This document shows positions 59,301 through 64,000 of a DNA stretch of 64,000 nt, piece after piece. The position numbers were made by a program, and so were the translations under genes. Within the stretch, counting starts at the first letter, position 1, and each line of letters begins with the position of its first letter. The notes beneath the pieces were generated by a model, which was not told the DNA's origin, ran no database searches, and was given only the letters and a program-made list of their open reading frames with translations. Location: contig CAVPOQ010000007.1 of assembly GCA_963707145.1 (NCBI GenBank), positions 437,754 through 501,753 on the forward strand, written 5' to 3'. Source of the stretch: RPQJ01 sp963707145 (lineage in GTDB: Bacteria > Pseudomonadota > Gammaproteobacteria > Steroidobacterales > Steroidobacteraceae).

Positions 59301-60329
59301 GAAGTTGTGAGCCACGCGAGTGACCTCGAGCCAGTTGCCCTCGGGGTCCACCATGCGCCACCAGGCGAGGTTGTCGAGCGCCGTGCCCCACAGCACGGCC
59401 TTCTTGCCGCCGGCGTTCATCGCGATGTTGCCGCCGACACAGGAAGAGTCCGCCGAGGTCGGGTCCACCGCGAACACGAACCCGGCGGCGTGCGCCGCCT
59501 CCTCGACGCGGCGCGTGACCGCGCCCGCGCCGGTGAGCAACGTCGGGACCGGTCGTTCGAGGCCGGGCAGCACGAGGGTCTCGAGCGCCCCCACTGTCTC
59601 GAGTTTCTCGACGTTGATCACCGCGGCGTGTGGCGTGAGCGGGACTGCACTGCCGGTGTAGCCCGTGCCGCCGCCGCGCGGAATCACGGTGAGCCCGAGC
59701 GCGATGCAGGCACGCACCAGGCCCGGGACCTCCTCCTCGGCGTCCGGCGTGAGCACGACGAAGGGGAGCTCCACGCGCCAGTCGGTCGCGTCCGTGGCAT
59801 GGGCGATACGCGCGTAGGGATCGAAGCAGAGGTTGTCGGCGCGGGTGTGGCGGCCGAGCTCGCGACGCGCGCGGCGGCGCAGCGCTTCGGTCGTGGCGAA
59901 AGACTGCTCGAAGGCACGCACGGCCGCGCGTGCGGACTCGAGCAGCCCGGCCACCCGCGCGTCGCGTGCCGGGTCGTCGGGCGCCCGCCGGCGGTCGATC
60001 TCGGCGAGGCGGTGGTGCAGCGCCTCGATCAGCAGGCCGCGGCGGCGCGGGTCATCGAGCAGGTCCTGCTCGAGGTAGGGGTTGCGCTGCACCACCCAGA
60101 TGTCGCCCAGCACCTCGTAGAGCATGCGTGCCGAGCGGCCGGTGCGGCGTTCGGCGCGCAGCTCGTCGAGCAGACTCCAGCCCTCCTCGCCGAGCAGCCG
60201 GATGACGATCTCGCGGTCCGAGAACGACGTGTAGTTGTAGGGGATCTCGCGCAGCCGGGGCGGCGGATCCAGCGACGGCATCGGGGCAGCGATGACCGGG
60301 GCGGCGGGTGGGGTCGGAACGGCGTTCAC
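56358..60329 (-). CDS. Giant FAD-linked oxidoreductase with Fe-S and CCG domains (DUF3683 type)
   Basis: Multidomain protein of 1323 residues. The N-terminal DUF3683-like region (about 25-160; EIPYNYTSFSDREIVIRLLG) is followed by a PCMH-type FAD-binding domain (about 195-430; GLTVIPRGGGTGYTGSAVPL) and a C-terminal FAD-oxidase domain with HMHAGDGNVHTNIP and ISGEHGIGITKLEFL. Two [4Fe-4S] motifs are CLRCGKCKPVC (about 852) and CTVCHKCETPC (about 913), and two CCG motifs lie near 1096 and 1219. It resembles a fused glycolate oxidase / D-lactate dehydrogenase, probably membrane-associated and feeding the quinone pool. The substrate is not certain. It faces the beta-barrel gene. Confidence 0.92.
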   Translation of the reverse strand: MNAVPTPPAAPVIAAPMPSLDPPPRLREIPYNYTSFSDREIVIRLLGEEGWSLLDELRAERRTGRSARMLYEVLGDIWVVQRNPYLEQDLLDDPRRRGLLIEALHHRLAEIDRRRAPDDPARDARVAGLLESARAAVRAFEQSFATTEALRRRARRELGRHTRADNLCFDPYARIAHATDATDWRVELPFVVLTPDAEEEVPGLVRACIALGLTVIPRGGGTGYTGSAVPLTPHAAVINVEKLETVGALETLVLPGLERPVPTLLTGAGAVTRRVEEAAHAAGFVFAVDPTSADSSCVGGNIAMNAGGKKAVLWGTALDNLAWWRMVDPEGNWLEVTRVAHNFGRIHDVAVATFDLLWKDGTSPPQQARVLRSERLEIEGRRFRKAGLGKDVTDKFLGGLPGVQKEGCDGLITAARWVVHRMPPHIRTVCLEFFGQAREAIPAIVEIRDHIAAAERERGVCLAGLEHLDERYLRAVGYTTRSRRGALPKMVLLGDIVGDDQDAVARCAADVVRIANARAGEGFVAVSAEARKAFWRDRARTAAIARHTNAFKVNEDVVIPLERLGEYTDAIERINIELSLANKLAILAALDAYLAGEPRVGKTGDADTDRLSREELLGDRVATARETVAAARRRWQWLADHLDRPLVDAAADLERVGYGASHADAGRRAGAEAGMRVVDLLQDRTLRVSWKTEVRNELRRLFAGGPFAPLLADLEAVHRRVLRSRVFVALHMHAGDGNVHTNIPVNSDDYAMLQEANRAVARIMRIARDLGGVISGEHGIGITKLEFLDDEEIAEFRRYKARIDPEGRFNKGKLLPGADLRRAYTPSFNLLGHESLIMQQSDITSISDAIKDCLRCGKCKPVCSTHVPRANLLYSPRNKILATSLLIEAFLYEEQTRRGVSLQHWDAFSDVADHCTVCHKCETPCPVDIDFGDVSMAMRDLLRRMGRQRFDPGKAASMFFLNATSPDTIRLTRRLMIDWGFKAQRIAHRALGTLAAAQTEHPPATTGGRPPLREQVVHFVNKKMPGGLPKRTARALLDIEDRRYVPVIRDPVRTTAESEAVFYFPGCGSERLFSQVGLATQAMLWHAGVQAVLPPGYLCCGYPQRGSGRFDQAEKIITDNRVLFHRVANTLNYLDIRTVVVSCGTCHDQLQGYAFGEIFPGSRIVDIHEFLLEKGLRIQGVTGVRYLYHDPCHSPIKSRDPLEVVNALLDPGSNGPVAKNDRCCGESGTFAVSRPDIATQVRFRKQQEMERGAARARADGFTGPVKVLTSCPSCLQGLSRYDDDSGTGADYVVVEMARHLLGKDWLADYVRRANAGGIERVLV

Positions 60330-60640
60330 GGAGGAGGCTTCAGGACCGGGCGTAGGAACGGCATTTTCGCCTGTGGCGCAGCCGTTGGGTACCGCAAGAG
60401 CCTCCGGGTCTTACGCAGTCTCGGGCGCCAGGGCGGGGTCGGAGGCGTCGGGCGACCGGTCACGGGGAGAAGGCGCCGCAGGAAGACGTGACGTATCGGG
60501 ATTGCATCGCCGCCTTGGACGTGGCCACTGGTTCGTCCGAGCCGCCGCAGTTCGCGAGGTGCCCCGACGGACAGCGGTCGCCGGTGTTCGATCCGTCGGC
60601 AGTACGAGCGGCTCGTCCGCAGGCAAGGTCAATCGCTCGG
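60330..60640. other. Intergenic region without a gene
   Basis: This 311-base stretch lies between the stop of the large right-hand gene and the start of the FAD/Fe-S gene, both on the minus strand. It should hold the oxidoreductase promoter and the end of the upstream transcript. I see no clear sigma-70 pair, hairpin with U-run or repeat in it. Confidence 0.5.
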
Positions 60641-63600
60641 TCAGGCTCCGAACAGGGCTTCGTTGGGAAAATCGAGCGAAATCTGCCGAATGTGGCCGCT
60701 GCGCCGGAACAGCTCCGAACTCAATTGCGCCGGCAGCGACAGCTGCGGCAGAGTCTGAATGCTGCCGTCCTGCCGCGTGATCGTCAGCGTTGGACGCGCT
60801 TCGCTGCGCAAACGATAGACGATCGGGACCTGGCACCAGGTGAAGGCGAGCCCCGACGCCGGAACCGTCAGCTCCTGCCATTGGCCGTGGACGTCGAGGA
60901 ATCGGAACGGACGAGGCGCGGACGCAAACTCGCGTGTACGAAGCAGCCCGGGCTCGAAGCGTGCTTCGCCGTCGGCGACCCGAACGCCCAGCTCGCCAAA
61001 GCGGGTCAGCACCTCTTCCTTGACCTGCCCGGTCATCCCGGGCTGCTGGGCGCCGCCGTGCCCGGGCGTATGCGAATAGGGGTCCGTCGGGAAGGCGCCA
61101 TACTCGGCCGGCGTCTTGTTGAAGCCGATGCCTTCGCGCACCCGGTAGTACAGGCCGCCGAGGCGCTGGCACACCTCCGCTGCTGCATTGCTTTCGAGCG
61201 CCGCGAAGAAGTTCTCCTGGATCGCGAGCAGCAGCTTCGACACCATGTGCCAGTAGATGCAACCGAGACCCTCGAAGCCGAACATGCTGCCGGAACGACC
61301 GGTGAACTCGCGATGCCTGAACACCGCTTCGTAGAGGGCGCGCAGTGGCTGCGCGAGAGGCTTCGACGTCCTCGCCGTAGACTGCGGACAAGGCATCGAG
61401 CCGGGCATCCAGGTCGCCGACGTTCCTGAAGTCGGCATTGAAGCGATAGCCGCCGTCGGCGTCACGCGCGACGATCCGGTCGTCGCCTGCGGCGATCATG
61501 CGCCGCAGCAGGGCGACTTCCTCGACTCCGGCGGCAGGGACGCGGTTCTTTTCGAGAAAGCCCGGCAGCGGACGGTCGGGATACAGCATGAAGGAGCGCT
61601 GGTCGGCCCGGTAGATGTCGGTCTCGAACAGCGTCTCGACCAGCGCTGCGGCCGACTGCGGAGCGATCGCGCCGGAGCTGAGGGCGGCGACCTGGCCTTC
61701 GAGCATGAGGTACAACGGGTCGACGCCGGCCTCGTCGCCCTTCAGGTCCAGCAGGTTGTAAGCGTCGTAGGTACCGTCCGCGCGACGGTTGCTGCGGATG
61801 GTGTGGTCGATCGCCGCGAGGGTGTCGTCAAGCAGCTCCATGACCTGCCCGAGCGGTCGTTCCACCTTTCCGGAAAACGGTTGGTCACGATAGACGGACT
61901 GCCGGTAGCGGCTCGCCGCCAGGCCCAGTTCCTGCATCGAGTGCCAGCGTTGGTCCGGCCCGATCCGGCCGGTCCCCAGGGACGCGCGGATGTCTGCGAG
62001 GGCGGCGCACGTGTCGGCCAGCCATGCGCCGACTTCCGCCGACAACTCGACGGGTCCCGTTTCCCCGGCCAGCAGCTCCTGCAGGAAGCGCACGTATCGG
62101 CGCATGTAGTACAGCGTGACCATCGAGACGCCATGGCCGACCAGCGCGTTGTTCGCGTCGTTCCACTCGGGGCGCTGCGTGTTGAGCCATATTCCGCCGT
62201 CGACGACCAGGTTGCCGAGCTTGGCCAGCAAGGGCACGAGCAGCTTCTCCAGCAGGTTGACCTGGTAGACCTCGCCGCGGCCATCGAGAACCAGCTTGCC
62301 GTCCGCGCCGAGGACGGCCACCCGGTCCGCGATCCGCGCGGCGAGCGCGTGGTCATAGTCCACGGTTCGCTTCGGGTCCGCGACGAGCTCGGCGAAGCTC
62401 CTGATCCGATAGGGGACGTTCGCGTAACTGAACACCGGCAGATGCAGGAGCTCGCGGAGGCGGGCCGGATGAAACCGCTGCGAGTGTTCCAGGAACTTCA
62501 GCAGGTAGATGATCTGGTGGTCACCCCAGTAGCCGATGTGACTCCAGGGATTGCCCGGTTCCTCGACTTCCCAGTCGATTCCTTCCCGTGTGATGCGATA
62601 CGGGTTGTAGCCATCCACGGTCGAAGCGTTGACGAACTTGGCGACGACGTACTCGATAAACTCCGGGAAGCTGAAGGTCAGCGCCTCCCAGTTCTGGAAG
62701 ATGTCCCGCCAGTTGCCTTCATAGGACAGCAGCCGCTCACCGCGAGCGTCCTTCAGCCTGATCGCGAACCTGTTCCACGGTCGACTCGGATCGCCGTGAC
62801 GGCGACCGAACGTGATCGGCAGGTATTCGTGGCAGAGCCTCTCCAGCTGCGGATCGCCGCTGCGTTGCACGGCTGACCGCAGGTCCTCGACCGACAGCGA
62901 CTCCGGCAGGCCTGCGAGCAGCCCTTGGTGACGTTCGTAGACGTGCGCATTGAAGTGGCGGACATGCCTGGCGAAATCGGCGGCCGGCAACCGGTACTGG
63001 TCGTGGAAGATTCCGCCGCGCAGCACGTTGAACAGCACGTTGGCGTAGTGATGCGCCGTCACGGACTCCTCGGCAGTCGACTGGAACCCGTCTGCGGCCG
63101 CGACGATGCGCGCCAGCTCGTCGCAGCCCGCGTCGACCGAACACGCTACGGCAGCTGCCGCGGCGGCCGGATCCGCGAGGTGCCGGATGACATCCAGTAC
63201 CTGGCCCTGGGTGCGCTCGATGTCGGCCACGATCTGCCATCGTCGCGACTCGCCGCCCGGAAGCACGAGGCTGGTGCGCAGGAAATAGGCGCCGCGGATG
63301 CCACGCTTGCGATCCTCCTGCACCATGGGTTCGCCGCGATGGAAATCGTCGAGTTGCAGCGACGAGAGCAGCACCGTGGGTGCGTCCAGGCCGAGGCCGT
63401 AGACGACATTGGCACGCAGGGATTCAGACGGTTCGGCGCGATCCGATATGCCTGAATAGAGCGCGTACATCGCCAGCCCGGTACCCGCGTCGAGTTCGCT
63501 CCACTTGTACGCGTCCACGAGGTTGCTCGAACTCGTCTGGACTGGCAGCGGCGTGCCCGCGGGCAGGATGTTCTGCAGGCCATCCACCAGCTCGATCCGC

Positions 63601-64000
63601 AACGTCTCGCTCGCCAGGTTCCGCAGCTCGCACTGGCGCACGAAACCATGCCGGTCGCTCGTGGCCCAGGTGTAGCGGAAGGCGAGGGCGAGGTCATGAT
63701 TGACCTCCTCGAAGCAGAGCTTGTTGCCCAGGACGTTCTTGTAGAGATTGCGGCTGGTTGCGAAACGACCGTCGTGTTCCCGGTTGAACGGTTCCCAGAG
63801 GACCTGTCGGCCGTGCAGGCCGACCCGCAGGATCGTCTTGCACCCGGTGTGGGGACTGCTCTCGTGAATGCGGTCGACGGGAAGGTAGGGAAACAGCGCG
63901 GTCTCCGGCGATAACCCTGCCGGCCGTCAGGCCTCCGGAGGATGAGACGAAGAGCCAGTGATCCGCGCTGGAGACGACGCTGACGAAGAACGGCGGCATC
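60641..64000 (-). pseudogene. Large unknown protein, 5' end outside the window, with two apparent frameshifts
   Basis: The 3' part of a large cytoplasmic-looking protein of which at least 1115 residues are visible. The frame open at the right edge (SADHWLFVSSSGGLTAGR) breaks at about 63912. The main frame then runs from SPETALFPYLPVDRIHESSP to VYGEDVE and breaks at about 61362. A third frame carries PLAQPLRALYEAVFRHREFT to the TGA at 60641. Removing one base at each point restores RVSPET and DVEPLAQP. Blocks such as YEGNWRDIFQNWEAL, WSHIGYWGDHQIIYLLKFLE and RPEWNDANNALVGHG suggest an (alpha/alpha)6 toroid of the glycosidase/phosphorylase kind, but I cannot place it in a family. No signal peptide is visible. 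Confidence 0.6.

Noticed and set aside
1..64000. tRNA, rRNA, CRISPR, insertion sequences, prophage
   Set aside because: Intergenic gaps were read for tRNA T-arm sequences, direct repeats with spacers and transposase motifs; none was found.

Overview
The window is very GC-rich, densely packed chromosomal DNA from a gammaproteobacterium. The gene set suggests the Xanthomonadales / Steroidobacterales / Nevskiales area: an E. coli-like FadD, DUF1840 and DUF4404 proteins, a Xanthomonas-type TonB-dependent receptor, TPR-sulfotransferases, a PhaR-type PHA regulator and glycogen genes. This placement is inferred from gene content. I see no rRNA, tRNA, insertion sequence, prophage or CRISPR array. Most genes are ordinary chromosomal genes in short operons, many with ATGA/GTGA stop-start overlaps.

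Layout. 1-4.4 kb: the end of an oligopeptidase B gene, a frameshifted M3 dipeptidase, a DUF1840 pair and a crotonase. 4.4-8.5 kb: a four-gene minus-strand operon with an S51-like amidotransferase-fold protein, two PF00756-type esterases and an ATP-grasp ligase between them. 8.5-16 kb: a cyclophilin, fadD, a dienoyl-CoA isomerase-like crotonase, an SDR, alanine dehydrogenase and a double-domain retropepsin-like protein. An intergenic repeat pair sits after fadD. 16-27.3 kb: a methyltransferase, a small frameshifted exported protein, and a surface block with two convergent TPR-sulfotransferases, a TonB-dependent receptor, a TPR-aspartyl/asparaginyl hydroxylase and an OmpA protein. 27.3-29.8 kb: a PadR-led four-gene operon (PadR, HAAS-type membrane protein, lipoprotein, DUF192). 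30-34.5 kb: storage metabolism (glgC, a LEA-type lipoprotein, glgA, phaR, a MaoC hydratase). 34.6-43.9 kb: cysteine synthase, an RND efflux pair, an M32-like peptidase with altered metal motifs, ttcA and an amino-acid permease. 44-48.7 kb: a second ATP-grasp operon (phosphatase/ADP-ribosylglycohydrolase fusion, zinc peptidase, ATP-grasp ligase, second TPR-hydroxylase). 48.8-56.3 kb: housekeeping and small conserved proteins. 56.4-60.3 kb: a giant FAD/Fe-S oxidoreductase. 60.6-64 kb: the 3' part of a large unknown protein with two apparent frameshifts, running off the right edge.

The best candidates for undescribed systems are the two ATP-grasp operons. Each joins a peptide-bond-type ligase to a predicted hydrolase or peptidase and other modifying enzymes, in tightly overlapping genes. 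That arrangement suggests synthesis and turnover of an unknown amide-linked metabolite or peptide modification. In the second operon the ADP-ribosylglycohydrolase-like domain appears to have lost its metal-binding motifs.

Four single-base frame breaks (about 2530, 17440, 61362 and 63912) interrupt otherwise well-conserved genes. They look more like residual consensus indels than real gene decay, but sequence alone cannot settle this.
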